Of a stretch of DNA of 64,000 bases, positions 36,851 through 44,896 are shown piece by piece. The notes under the pieces are model-generated. The model did not search any database, was not told where the DNA came from, and was given only the letters and a program-made list of their open reading frames with translations. This stretch comes from G965267335 sp965267335 (GTDB lineage Bacteria; Bacteroidota; Bacteroidia; Cytophagales; JAAEPT01): assembly GCA_965267335.1 (NCBI GenBank), contig OZ253953.1, forward strand, positions 3,348,001 to 3,412,000, in the 5' to 3' direction. The translations under genes and the position numbers were made by a program. Each line of letters begins with the position of its first letter. Positions within the stretch are counted from its first letter, which is position 1.

Positions 36851-37225
36851 ATGAAAAAGAGAACTATACTAGTGGGAACACTAACAGCTGCAGCACTTTC
36901 TATGGGTGGATTAACCTCTTGTGGAGAAGGTAAAGACGTACGTGATGGAGCAACCGAACAAACAGATGCTGATGCAAAGGACGCTGACGCTAAGTGTGGT
37001 GAAGATGGGAAATGTGGTGAAGGAAAATGCGGTGAAGGCAAAGATGCTGATGCAAAATGTGGAGAAGGTAAAGACACGGAAGCTACCTGCGGTGAAGGCA
37101 AAGACGCAGATGCTAAGTGTGGTGAAGGTAAAGATGCTGAGGCGAGTTGTGGAGAAGGTAAAGACGCGGAAGCAACTTGCGGAGAGAGTAAAGACGCTGA
37201 AGCCACTTGTGGCGAAGGCAACTAA
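36851..37225 (+). CDS. Cys-rich HvfA/bufferin-like RiPP precursor lipoprotein
   Basis: 124 residues. A signal peptide ends at the lipobox LTSC (Cys24). The rest is a low-complexity repeat: Cys at 49, 55, 60, then exactly every ten residues at 70, 80, 90, 100, 110 and 120, mostly CGEGK(D/T)A(D/E)A(K/T/S). One true EGKCG (Cys60) and one DGKCG (Cys55) match the EGKCG motif of HvfA-family precursors, whose Cys become oxazolone/thioamide groups that bind copper. The next two genes are the MNIO enzyme and its partner, so this is the probable substrate. It is predicted to be exported and perhaps lipidated; the exact processing is not known. Confidence 0.8.
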   Translation: MKKRTILVGTLTAAALSMGGLTSCGEGKDVRDGATEQTDADAKDADAKCGEDGKCGEGKCGEGKDADAKCGEGKDTEATCGEGKDADAKCGEGKDAEASCGEGKDAEATCGESKDAEATCGEGN

Positions 37226-37245
37226 TTTTTTATGCCTAAAAGTAA

Positions 37246-37279
37246 ATAGTCTCACCATTAGTGTGAGGCTATTTTTTTT
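37246..37279 (+). terminator. Hairpin with T-run between precursor and MNIO gene
   Basis: ATAGTCTCAC (37246-37255) pairs with GTGTGAGGCTAT (37261-37272) around a five-base loop, followed by eight T ending at 37278. It is only 18 bp before the start of the MNIO gene, so it may act as a partial terminator that gives more precursor transcript than enzyme transcript. Confidence 0.7.
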
Positions 37280-37297
37280 GATATTATATTATAGTTT

Positions 37298-38125
37298 ATG
37301 ATCGGAATTGGCTATCGAAAAGATTTCTCCAAACAGTTTCTCAGCAGCGATATACTTCAGCCTGATTTTGTAGAGGTAGCACCTGAAAACTGGATTGGTT
37401 ATGGTGGGATTTGGAGACAACAATTTCTCAAAGTCATCGAAAAACACCCCCTTTATCTTCATGGCCTGTCACTATCTATCGGCAGTCCTGAAGGCATTGA
37501 TATTGATTTTGTAAAGCAGGTAAAACAATTCATGGATGAGCATGGGGCGGTACTTTATTCGGAACACATGAGTTTTACCAAAGTGGAAAATGCACATCTC
37601 TACGATCTCCTTCCCATTCCCTTCACTGAAGATGGTGTCAAAAAGGTAGTGGAAAATATTGAACAAGTTCAGGAAATCCTTGGTCGCAGACTCATCATTG
37701 AAAACTCCAGCTATTATACAATCCTTGAAAGTGAAATGACCGAAGCTGAATTCATTAATGAAATAGTTAATCGATCAGACTGTGAGTTGCTCCTGGATGT
37801 CAATAATGTCTATGTCAACTCCTTTAATCACGGTTATAACGCTGAAAATTTCATTACCAGCCTCCCTTTAGATAAGGTTAGTTACATTCATATGGCCGGA
37901 CACTGGCAGGTAGATGAAGACCTGATTATCGACACTCATGGTGAAGACATCATTGATCCGGTTTATGAGCTGTTTGATTTTACTACCCGACAGTTAGGAA
38001 GAGAACTTCCAGTGCTCCTTGAAAGGGACTTTAACATCCCCCAACTAAAGGATCTGCAGGAAGAAATTGACAACCTTCGTTCGATTCAGGAAGAGGCATT
38101 AAAAGCAGTAAAAGCTCATGTATGA
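37298..38125 (+). CDS. DUF692/MNIO family RiPP-modifying enzyme (HvfB/BufB-like)
   Basis: 275 residues, full length for the family. The TIM-barrel metal ligands of multinuclear non-heme iron oxidases are recognisable: H55 (LHGLSLSIG), E89-H90 (SEHMSF), E135 (IENSSYY), D167 (LLLDVNN), H198/H202 (IHMAGH), D212/H214 (DTHGED) and E242 (LLERDFN). Such enzymes use iron and oxygen to modify Cys in peptides. It begins 72 bp after the precursor and overlaps the next gene by 8 bp, so the three form an operon. The exact modification cannot be read from sequence. Confidence 0.9.
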   Translation: MIGIGYRKDFSKQFLSSDILQPDFVEVAPENWIGYGGIWRQQFLKVIEKHPLYLHGLSLSIGSPEGIDIDFVKQVKQFMDEHGAVLYSEHMSFTKVENAHLYDLLPIPFTEDGVKKVVENIEQVQEILGRRLIIENSSYYTILESEMTEAEFINEIVNRSDCELLLDVNNVYVNSFNHGYNAENFITSLPLDKVSYIHMAGHWQVDEDLIIDTHGEDIIDPVYELFDFTTRQLGRELPVLLERDFNIPQLKDLQEEIDNLRSIQEEALKAVKAHV

Positions 38126-38861
38126 TTCGAAAACATATACTCAACAAGTAGCACTGGGTAACTACTGTAAAACAGGCGAGAATGAGCCTAAAACCTCAAT
38201 TCAAAAGCATACCTATCACTACAGGAGACTCATATCAAATATCTTTGTTAACATTATGTCCACCTCCTTCCCTATTTCAAAACACCTATTAGGTGCTGAA
38301 AAGTGGAAAGAGTTGGTACTACACTTCATGAATGAGCACAAATGCCAATCACCGCAGGTATGGAAGATGCCAAAAGAATTTAGTGACTTCTATCAGGATC
38401 ACGACCATCCTATTCTCGAAGAATATCCCTTATTAAGAAATCTATTTGTATTCGAGTGGCTGGAAATTGAAGTGTACACCATGCCGGATGAGGAAATGTC
38501 CGAATTCACAAAGCAGCCGCCCTCAGTAGATTCTTACTTTGTTCCTAACCCCGAAATCAGAGTTCAGGTGCTAGAATATCCATTTCACAAAAAGCCAGTC
38601 AAACAAATTACCGAAGCTGATAAAGGATCATATATCGTAACCATCCACAGGGACTACCACACCAAAAAAGTGATGTACAATGAAATCACCTATCCGTTCC
38701 TGGAAATGTTATTGGCAATTCATGAGGGCAAGATAAATCGTGATGCCCTTCAATCCATTCTTGCCAATCATGAGCCCGACCTGTCCAAGCAGGAAGATTT
38801 TCTTGATCTGTTTGTTGATTTCATGATTAAGAATAATCTTATTTTGGGTTATCATATTTAA
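38118..38861 (+). CDS. DUF2063-like partner protein (HvfC/BufC-like)
   Basis: 247 residues. The N-terminal DUF2063-type helical domain (about 35-110, with RRLISNIFVNIMSTSFPISKHLLGAEKWKELVLHFM and QVWKMPKEFSDFYQ) is typical of the protein that binds the precursor leader and delivers it to the MNIO enzyme. The C-terminal part (LEMLLAIHEGKINRDALQSIL) is helical, like a winged-helix or PqqD-like recognition domain. It overlaps the MNIO gene by 8 bp, so translation is coupled. No DoxX-like gene (HvfD) follows. Confidence 0.85.
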   Translation: MYDSKTYTQQVALGNYCKTGENEPKTSIQKHTYHYRRLISNIFVNIMSTSFPISKHLLGAEKWKELVLHFMNEHKCQSPQVWKMPKEFSDFYQDHDHPILEEYPLLRNLFVFEWLEIEVYTMPDEEMSEFTKQPPSVDSYFVPNPEIRVQVLEYPFHKKPVKQITEADKGSYIVTIHRDYHTKKVMYNEITYPFLEMLLAIHEGKINRDALQSILANHEPDLSKQEDFLDLFVDFMIKNNLILGYHI

Positions 38862-39298
38862 TAAGATGACGAAGTCTAAATATTAAATAACAAATGTTAA
38901 ATTTTAATTTCATTAGGTTTGCCCAACCCAGCTACTTTAATATTTATTATACCTGTGCACACATTTAATGTATTCAAAGCCCACAAATACTTGTCATCCT
39001 GAGACACAAAAGAATTGAGTATTTAGATTCCTGTTACCAAATCTAGATCCCCCGTCTGACCAGCCGAACAGGTCCCTTTTTCAAAACCAGATTTAGTATT
39101 GACCATAGTATACATACTAAATACATACATTACCTTATTATTTAATATTTAATGTTTAGAATTTAAACTTTTCTATAGGTTCCTCCTGTAACAATCCAGC
39201 GACCAATGCGTCATAGATTTCAAGAAACAGGAAAGACTACTTCCAGACTTTCTTCGTTATCGGATTGAATTGTTAATTTCGCAAATAGAAAAAAGTAA
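38862..39298. other. Intergenic region holding a MITE-like inverted-repeat segment
   Basis: 437 bp without a gene. Imperfect AT-rich terminal inverted repeats at 38873-38907 and 39133-39169 match at about 27 of 35 positions and enclose about 225 bp. No transposase ORF is present. See also the findings. Confidence 0.45.
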
Positions 39299-41206
39299 AT
39301 GAGCACACTAACCCAATACATACTAACAGCATTTATTCTAATGACATCAATTTCTCAGGCACAAACGAGCAAAAGAACGAACGAAATACCCCCGGAACTC
39401 CCACTTAAAGACTTTTTTAAAAATCCCAGTAAAGTATCCTACACCCTTTCTCCTGATGGGACACACTTCGCTTTCAAAATGCCTTACAAAAACAGACAAA
39501 ACATCTATGTACAGGAAATTGGCAGCAAAAAAGCCAAGCGAATCACTGATGTCACCGATCGCGACATTGCGGGTTATGTGTGGGCAACCAACTCGAGAAT
39601 ACTTTATATCAAAGACAATGGTGGTAATGAAAACTTTCAATTGTTTGGTGTAGATATCAATGGAGAGAATTTCCAGGCTCTTACGAACTTTGAAGGCGTT
39701 CGCACACAGATCATTGACCGCCTGGAAGAAATAGATGATGAAATCATTGTAGGGCTTAACAAAAACAATCCTCAAATATTTGACCCTTACCGGCTCAACA
39801 TTAAGACCGGTGCCCTCAAACAACTCGCAACTAACCCGGGAAACATTACCGGGTGGATGACAGACCATGAGGGAAAACTCAGAGTAGCCTATGCGACAGA
39901 TGGTGTTACAACTACCTTACTTTACCGTGACTCGGAAGAGGAAGAGTTTAAACCTTTGAAGACAACCAATTTCAAAGAGACGCTTGCTCCAATGGCGTTC
40001 ACTTTCGACAATAAAAACCTTTATTGTATCTCAAACCTGGGCAGAGATAGAGCTGCAGCCATCATCTACAATATTGAAAAGAACGAAGAAACCAAGGTGC
40101 TCTACGAGCACCCGGAAGTTGATGTTTCCTACATTTCATTCAGCAAGAAGAGAAAGACCCCAATAGCTGTAATTTACAACACATGGAAGCATCAGGCGCA
40201 TTTTCTGGATAAAGAAACAGAAGATCTTTACAACAAAATCAAAAGCCGCTACCCAGGAATGGAAGTAAACATCACCGGACACAATAAAAACGAAGACAAA
40301 TACATCATAAGGGTGCACAGTGATATCGACAGAGGTAGTTATGTCTACTTTGATCAGAATAAAAATAAATTCACCAAGCTCGAGGATGTAGCTCCATGGT
40401 TAGACCCTGAGCATATGTGTAAAATGAAACCTATAAAGTATACATCCAGAGATGGTTTACTAATTCATGGCTATCTGACCTTACCCAAAGGAAGAGAAGC
40501 GAAGAACTTACCTGTAATCGTTCACCCGCATGGAGGGCCATGGCACAGAGACAGCTGGGGCTTTAATCCAGAAATACAATTCCTTGCCAACCGTGGATAT
40601 GCTGTGTTGCAAATGAACTTCAGAGGAAGCACGGGCTACGGTCGAAAATTTTGGGAAGCCTCCTTCAAGGAATGGGGACTTAAGATGCAAGACGATGTTA
40701 CTGATGGAGCCCAATACCTTATAGACAAAGGTATCGCTGACCCTGATCGGTTAGCAATTTATGGTGGTAGTTATGGTGGCTACGCCACGCTACAAGGGCT
40801 AGTAAAGAACCCCGAATTTTATGCCTGTGGCATTGACTATGTAGGGGTGTCCAACCTGTTTACCTTTATGAAAACAATACCACCATACTGGAAACCTTAT
40901 CTGGAAATGATGTATGAAATGGTTGGCCACCCTGAACGAGACAGCCTACAACTAACGAAAACGTCTCCTGCATTGAATGCGGATAAAATTAAGGCTCCAC
41001 TATTTATTGCTCAGGGAGCCAATGACCCGAGAGTAAATAAGGACGAGTCAGATCAAATGGTTGAAGCCTTGAAGAAGCGTGGCGTCACTGTAAAGTACAT
41101 GGTAAAGGATAATGAAGGACACGGGTTCCATAACGAGGAGAACAAGTACGAATTCTACGAAGCCATGGAAAAATTTCTTCAAGAGCACATTGGCCCCAAG
41201 GACTAA
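39299..41206 (+). CDS. S9 family prolyl-oligopeptidase-type peptidase, exported
   Basis: 635 residues with a signal peptide ending ISQAQ. Residues about 40-370 are the beta-propeller with WD/PQQ-like blades, and the C-terminal alpha/beta hydrolase domain has GGSYGG with S491, D576 (GANDPRV) and H608 (DNEGHGF). It cleaves short peptides after proline or similar residues, probably in the periplasm. It is monocistronic. Confidence 0.9.
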   Translation: MSTLTQYILTAFILMTSISQAQTSKRTNEIPPELPLKDFFKNPSKVSYTLSPDGTHFAFKMPYKNRQNIYVQEIGSKKAKRITDVTDRDIAGYVWATNSRILYIKDNGGNENFQLFGVDINGENFQALTNFEGVRTQIIDRLEEIDDEIIVGLNKNNPQIFDPYRLNIKTGALKQLATNPGNITGWMTDHEGKLRVAYATDGVTTTLLYRDSEEEEFKPLKTTNFKETLAPMAFTFDNKNLYCISNLGRDRAAAIIYNIEKNEETKVLYEHPEVDVSYISFSKKRKTPIAVIYNTWKHQAHFLDKETEDLYNKIKSRYPGMEVNITGHNKNEDKYIIRVHSDIDRGSYVYFDQNKNKFTKLEDVAPWLDPEHMCKMKPIKYTSRDGLLIHGYLTLPKGREAKNLPVIVHPHGGPWHRDSWGFNPEIQFLANRGYAVLQMNFRGSTGYGRKFWEASFKEWGLKMQDDVTDGAQYLIDKGIADPDRLAIYGGSYGGYATLQGLVKNPEFYACGIDYVGVSNLFTFMKTIPPYWKPYLEMMYEMVGHPERDSLQLTKTSPALNADKIKAPLFIAQGANDPRVNKDESDQMVEALKKRGVTVKYMVKDNEGHGFHNEENKYEFYEAMEKFLQEHIGPKD

Positions 41207-41305
41207 AGAGGCTAATTTGCTTTTTGCTTATACAGGACTCCATTAGTAATTTCAAACCGTTTATTGCAAACTAGAGAAGAGCTTTTTACAACCTGAGGTA
41301 TAGAT

Positions 41306-42019
41306 ATGAATCTACAATATTCTGAACCCGTAGTTTCGGTTACCGTTGACTGCGTAATTTTTGGATTTAAGGACAATAAGCTTCACCTGCTAACTATTAA
41401 GCGTTCTTCAGACCCTGAAGCCGGAAAATGGGCTCTACCTGGAGGATTCCTGGAAGTTGATGAAACTGTAGAGGATGCTGCCGATCGGATACTACAGATC
41501 ATGACCGGTGTAAAAGGGGTTTACTTGGAACAGGTAAAAGTCTTTAGTGAACTGAACCGACACCCGAAAGGCAGGGTAATTACCATTGGCTTTTTTGCCT
41601 TGGTGAATCCTAAGAACTTTCAATTAGCACCATCTACTTATGCTAGTGAGGCCGAATGGATTGAAGTTGACAAGAAACCAAAACTTGCCTTTGATCATGA
41701 AGAAATTTTTGGAGCGGCATTAAACAAACTCAAAAGGGAAATCAAGTTGCGTCCTATCGGTTTTGAACTCCTCCCTTCCAAGTTTACACTTACAGATTTA
41801 CAAAACCTCTATGAGGTGATCGTCAAAATGAAACTGGATCGGAGAAATTTCAGACGAAAGATTCATTCAATGAACTTTCTCACCAAACTTGACGAAAAGA
41901 AACGCGGAGCACATAAGGAAGCCGACCTTTATAAGTTTGATAAGAAAAAATACAAAGCCTTACAGCAAGAGGGATTTACTTTTAATATTCAGGGAGTAGG
42001 TGCGAGCAACACGCAGTAG
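41306..42019 (+). CDS. NrtR-like regulator: degenerate NUDIX domain plus winged helix
   Basis: 237 residues. The NUDIX domain (about 10-135) ends in a box GGFLEVDETVEDAADRILQIMTGV that has lost the catalytic REUxEE glutamates (RILQIM replaces them), so hydrolysis is unlikely. The C-terminal winged helix (FTLTDLQNLYEVIVKMKLDRRNFRRKI) matches the NrtR group of transcriptional regulators that sense NAD- or sugar-related nucleotides. The next gene lies 2 bp away on the other strand. Confidence 0.8.
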   Translation: MNLQYSEPVVSVTVDCVIFGFKDNKLHLLTIKRSSDPEAGKWALPGGFLEVDETVEDAADRILQIMTGVKGVYLEQVKVFSELNRHPKGRVITIGFFALVNPKNFQLAPSTYASEAEWIEVDKKPKLAFDHEEIFGAALNKLKREIKLRPIGFELLPSKFTLTDLQNLYEVIVKMKLDRRNFRRKIHSMNFLTKLDEKKRGAHKEADLYKFDKKKYKALQQEGFTFNIQGVGASNTQ

Positions 42020-42021
42020 CA

Positions 42022-43170
42022 CTAGTAGGTAACCAAAATTTTAATATAGCCTCCTTCATTCTTCACAAAATAAAGACCTGGCTCTACATTCTGACCACTC
42101 AGGTCATCACCATACCATGAATATGGCAGACTGCCACTTTTGACCTTTTGCCCCCCTTTATTCAGAATTTCAAAGGAACCTTCCCCTTCCAGCAAAATAA
42201 AATCTGCAATTCCATCTCCGTTAGGAGAGAAAACCTGAACATCCTTTTCGTCCACAGGATCAGCAATTAAAAGCTTAATGACTTTAGAAGATAAGACAGC
42301 CTCTGATTCCGGGAATTCAGTGTTAGTAACTTCCACATAGTACATACCTTCATCTGTCTTTTGTAAATTGTCCAGGTTGTAAATTCCGGTCATATTACTG
42401 TCCAGCAACACAGAGTCCTTATAAAAATAATAGGTATTTGTCGGAGAATCATCGGGTACAGTAATCGTCCATGACTCCCCAATGTTTTTTACTACATCAC
42501 CCCCTATTTCGAATGGCTTTTGCGGAAAGAACTGCCAGGTACTTGTAAGCCAACGTGGGTTCGTCTTTATCGGCACCAGATCGGAAAACGACATATGATT
42601 ATTAACCACATTTAATCTTCTAATCTCTGGATAAAGCTCCAGCGGAGGTAAGTCATAGAGCTCATTTTCTTGTAAATCGATGACTTGTATATCACTATGC
42701 GGTGTATTCCAGCTAGTATCAAACGAAGTAATGTCATTGTACTTAAGGTACAAAAACCTCAGTATAGGCGCATCAGTGATACGGGGTACGGTTGCCAATG
42801 AATTAGTGTTAGCATTGAACCACAGAATATCAGGCCAGGAACCAAATGGAGGTAATCCGGCATCCGTCAGGTTATTATTGGATAGTCGTATGGTATCAAG
42901 ACCAGCAAAATACTTCAGCGAAGTAGCGTCATAAATATTGTCATGCCCTGCACTAAAGTTGTGTTTAGGTGTACCATAGTTAGTTGCGGCAGCCAGGGTG
43001 TCAATGGAGTCGCAGGAAGCATTCATTGCTAACGACAACTCAGAGCACATATCACCTGATAAGCCAGGATCACTTATCGGCACCCACTGTGCTTTTGTAC
43101 TCGTTGTTGTCAACCAAAGAACACAAGCCAGACTCAATAAAAATCGATATTTATTCCTCAACCAATACAT
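42022..43170 (-). CDS. LRR surface protein with T9SS type B-like C-terminus
   Basis: About 382 residues from ATG 43170 (frame to 43191 possible), with a signal peptide. The middle contains leucine-rich repeats (LDTIRLSNNNLTDAGLPPF, ILWFNANTNSLATVP, LRFLYLKYNDITSF, IQVIDLQENELYDLP). An Ig-like domain follows, then VQVFSPNGDGIADFILLEGEGSFEILNKGGQKVKS, the gliding-motility/CHU_C C-terminal form of the type B sorting signal. It overlaps the upstream anti-sigma gene by 20 bp, so it belongs to the sigma/anti-sigma operon. It is probably a surface protein sorted by the PorP/SprF protein encoded divergently at 44897. Confidence 0.75.
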   Translation of the reverse strand: MYWLRNKYRFLLSLACVLWLTTTSTKAQWVPISDPGLSGDMCSELSLAMNASCDSIDTLAAATNYGTPKHNFSAGHDNIYDATSLKYFAGLDTIRLSNNNLTDAGLPPFGSWPDILWFNANTNSLATVPRITDAPILRFLYLKYNDITSFDTSWNTPHSDIQVIDLQENELYDLPPLELYPEIRRLNVVNNHMSFSDLVPIKTNPRWLTSTWQFFPQKPFEIGGDVVKNIGESWTITVPDDSPTNTYYFYKDSVLLDSNMTGIYNLDNLQKTDEGMYYVEVTNTEFPESEAVLSSKVIKLLIADPVDEKDVQVFSPNGDGIADFILLEGEGSFEILNKGGQKVKSGSLPYSWYGDDLSGQNVEPGLYFVKNEGGYIKILVTY

Positions 43171-44293
43171 TGTACACACAGGTCTCCCCATGTTGATATT
43201 TAATAATCACTTTATGTAACCCAACTCCAGTATGGCCTCCATCCGTTGTTGTACCATCCCACGACACTTTACTAAATTTATCAAAATTTCTAGCAAATAC
43301 CTGATTACCAGATTTATCCAAAAGCATTACTACTCCTTGATATTCTTCGGCTAGCGGCACGTTCCAGCTATCGTCATAGTTCATATTAAAAGCATAATCT
43401 TTTTTCATCATGCATGCGGACTCATTTACATTCAAGGTATATGTATACTCTATACCCGCCTCGTCTTTTGCAACTATCATATGATTACCTGGTACCAAAC
43501 TCTCAAAAACCGAACCAGTAGAAAACCAATCCAACCCATCGATTTGATAAGTGAGATTACGCTGATCACTGGTTTCAATTCTTATTTGACCGTTATTGGC
43601 TTTGTAGTTAGACTCCTTAACATGAAAATTAATCACAGGCTTGGTCTTATTTGTTGGTTTAGGTTCCTTTTCAATCTGATTATCCTTTTCGGTAATTTTA
43701 TCTAGCGGTTGTTCATCAACCTGTTTTTCTTTTAGATTCACAGGTTCTTCAACTACAGAATCTATTGAACCTTCAGCAGATAATTGGTTTGAGTCTGCCT
43801 TGACCTCTTTCACTGGAACCTTCTCTTGTTTAATCACCTGTACCGGTTCCGTTTCGTGTAGCCTTGCGTTTTCTGCTTTGATATGGTGAACCGTGTGCGA
43901 CTCGTGTGTATCAATTTTGGAAACTAATTGGTGCTTTTCTGGTATACTTGTAGTATCGGAAGTTGAAAGAGTGATTTTATCTTTTTCTACCTTCCTTGCA
44001 GGCCAAAAAACGATCAACAATATGGTAGCAGTTCCCGCCAGGCCTAATCCTCCGAATAGCTTCTTCATCAATTGCCGCTTCTGGTAAGCTCTTGCTCCAT
44101 TGCGAATGCTTTCACTCGTAGCTTTGAGGTAAGAATTTTCCAGAACCGACCTTCCTGCTTTTTGAATTTCAACTTCGGCTCTAAACTCAGCATCGTTACC
44201 AAGTTTTTCTTCAAAAGCAACCAAGTCCTGTCCTTTCAGCTTTCCTTTTAGGTACGACTCAATCAAATCATATTTTATTTCCTCGCCACTCAT
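43151..44293 (-). CDS. Anti-sigma factor-like membrane protein with T9SS type B-like extracytoplasmic end
   Basis: 380 residues. The cytosolic N-terminus (YDLIESYLKGKLKGQDLVAFEEKLGNDAEFRAEV, 1-70) resembles anti-sigma domains, and one transmembrane helix (about 78-98) crosses to a long, charged periplasmic linker. The C-terminal part, with WNVPLAEEYQGVVMLLDKSGNQVFARNF...VSWDGTTTDGGHTGVGLHKVIIKY, is like the gliding-motility C-terminal domain of T9SS type B cargo, which is unusual in an anti-sigma factor. Its ATG overlaps the sigma gene stop (ATGA). Confidence 0.7.
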   Translation of the reverse strand: MSGEEIKYDLIESYLKGKLKGQDLVAFEEKLGNDAEFRAEVEIQKAGRSVLENSYLKATSESIRNGARAYQKRQLMKKLFGGLGLAGTATILLIVFWPARKVEKDKITLSTSDTTSIPEKHQLVSKIDTHESHTVHHIKAENARLHETEPVQVIKQEKVPVKEVKADSNQLSAEGSIDSVVEEPVNLKEKQVDEQPLDKITEKDNQIEKEPKPTNKTKPVINFHVKESNYKANNGQIRIETSDQRNLTYQIDGLDWFSTGSVFESLVPGNHMIVAKDEAGIEYTYTLNVNESACMMKKDYAFNMNYDDSWNVPLAEEYQGVVMLLDKSGNQVFARNFDKFSKVSWDGTTTDGGHTGVGLHKVIIKYQHGETCVYNVLVEE

Positions 44294-44856
44294 ATACCCA
44301 TTAATTCCTTGAATGTTTGATTCGATTCTATTTTTTCAAAAAGCTTTTTCTTGCACCTATACTGATTGGTTTTTGCAACACCCGCACTGGATATACCAAG
44401 CATTTTAGCAGCTTCTTCCAGCGAGTAGTCCATATAAAAAGTTAGCTTCAGTAATTCTTTACATTTCTCCCCTATGCTTTGAAGCATTTGATCCATGGCT
44501 CTCGATTTTTCATTATCAAGTAGATTACTAAAACCACTCTCTTCATACATTGAATGGTCTGGAACTTCTTCAGTCAACTTAATCCTACCATCTCTTCTCG
44601 ACTTTGCAATCCAAAGGTTTTTGCAAACAGCAAAAAGGTAGGCTTTAATATCAGCACCTGAGTCCAATTCGTTTTCATGAATCATACTGATAATCTTCAG
44701 TACACCATCATGAAACACATCTTCTGCCTGTTCACTATCCCCGCTATTCTTGCGAACATATTTACGAACAGTGGGCCAGACTTGCTTATAAAGCTCATTT
44801 ATAGCCTTATTGTCCTGATTACCCTTAAGAAGTGATATGATTCTTTCCGCTTTGAT
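44290..44856 (-). CDS. ECF-type RNA polymerase sigma factor; non-ATG start
   Basis: 188 residues. Region 2 (about 25-90: ELYKQVWPTVRKYVRKNSGDSEQAED V FHDGVLKI, IKAYLFAVCKNLWIAKSRRDG) and region 4 (ELLKLTFYMDYSLEEAAKMLGISSAGVAKTNQYRCKKKLFEKI) are clear. The usual-start search begins at GTG 44718, but this would cut region 2; the open frame continues upstream to 44856 with the sequence KAERIISLLKGNQDN, typical of the start of such proteins. No ATG/GTG/TTG exists in that part; an ATC at 44856 may be the start. The anti-sigma gene follows with ATGA overlap. Confidence 0.75.
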   Translation of the reverse strand: MKAERIISLLKGNQDNKAINELYKQVWPTVRKYVRKNSGDSEQAEDVFHDGVLKIISMIHENELDSGADIKAYLFAVCKNLWIAKSRRDGRIKLTEEVPDHSMYEESGFSNLLDNEKSRAMDQMLQSIGEKCKELLKLTFYMDYSLEEAAKMLGISSAGVAKTNQYRCKKKLFEKIESNQTFKELMGI

Positions 44857-44896
44857 GGTTTTACTTTATCTTATAGATGAATATGTAGTGTGTGAG

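Noticed and set aside
36838..37258. Antisense frames to the RiPP precursor
   Set aside because: They are complements of the low-complexity repeat, and the precursor strand has signal peptide, operon partners and terminator.
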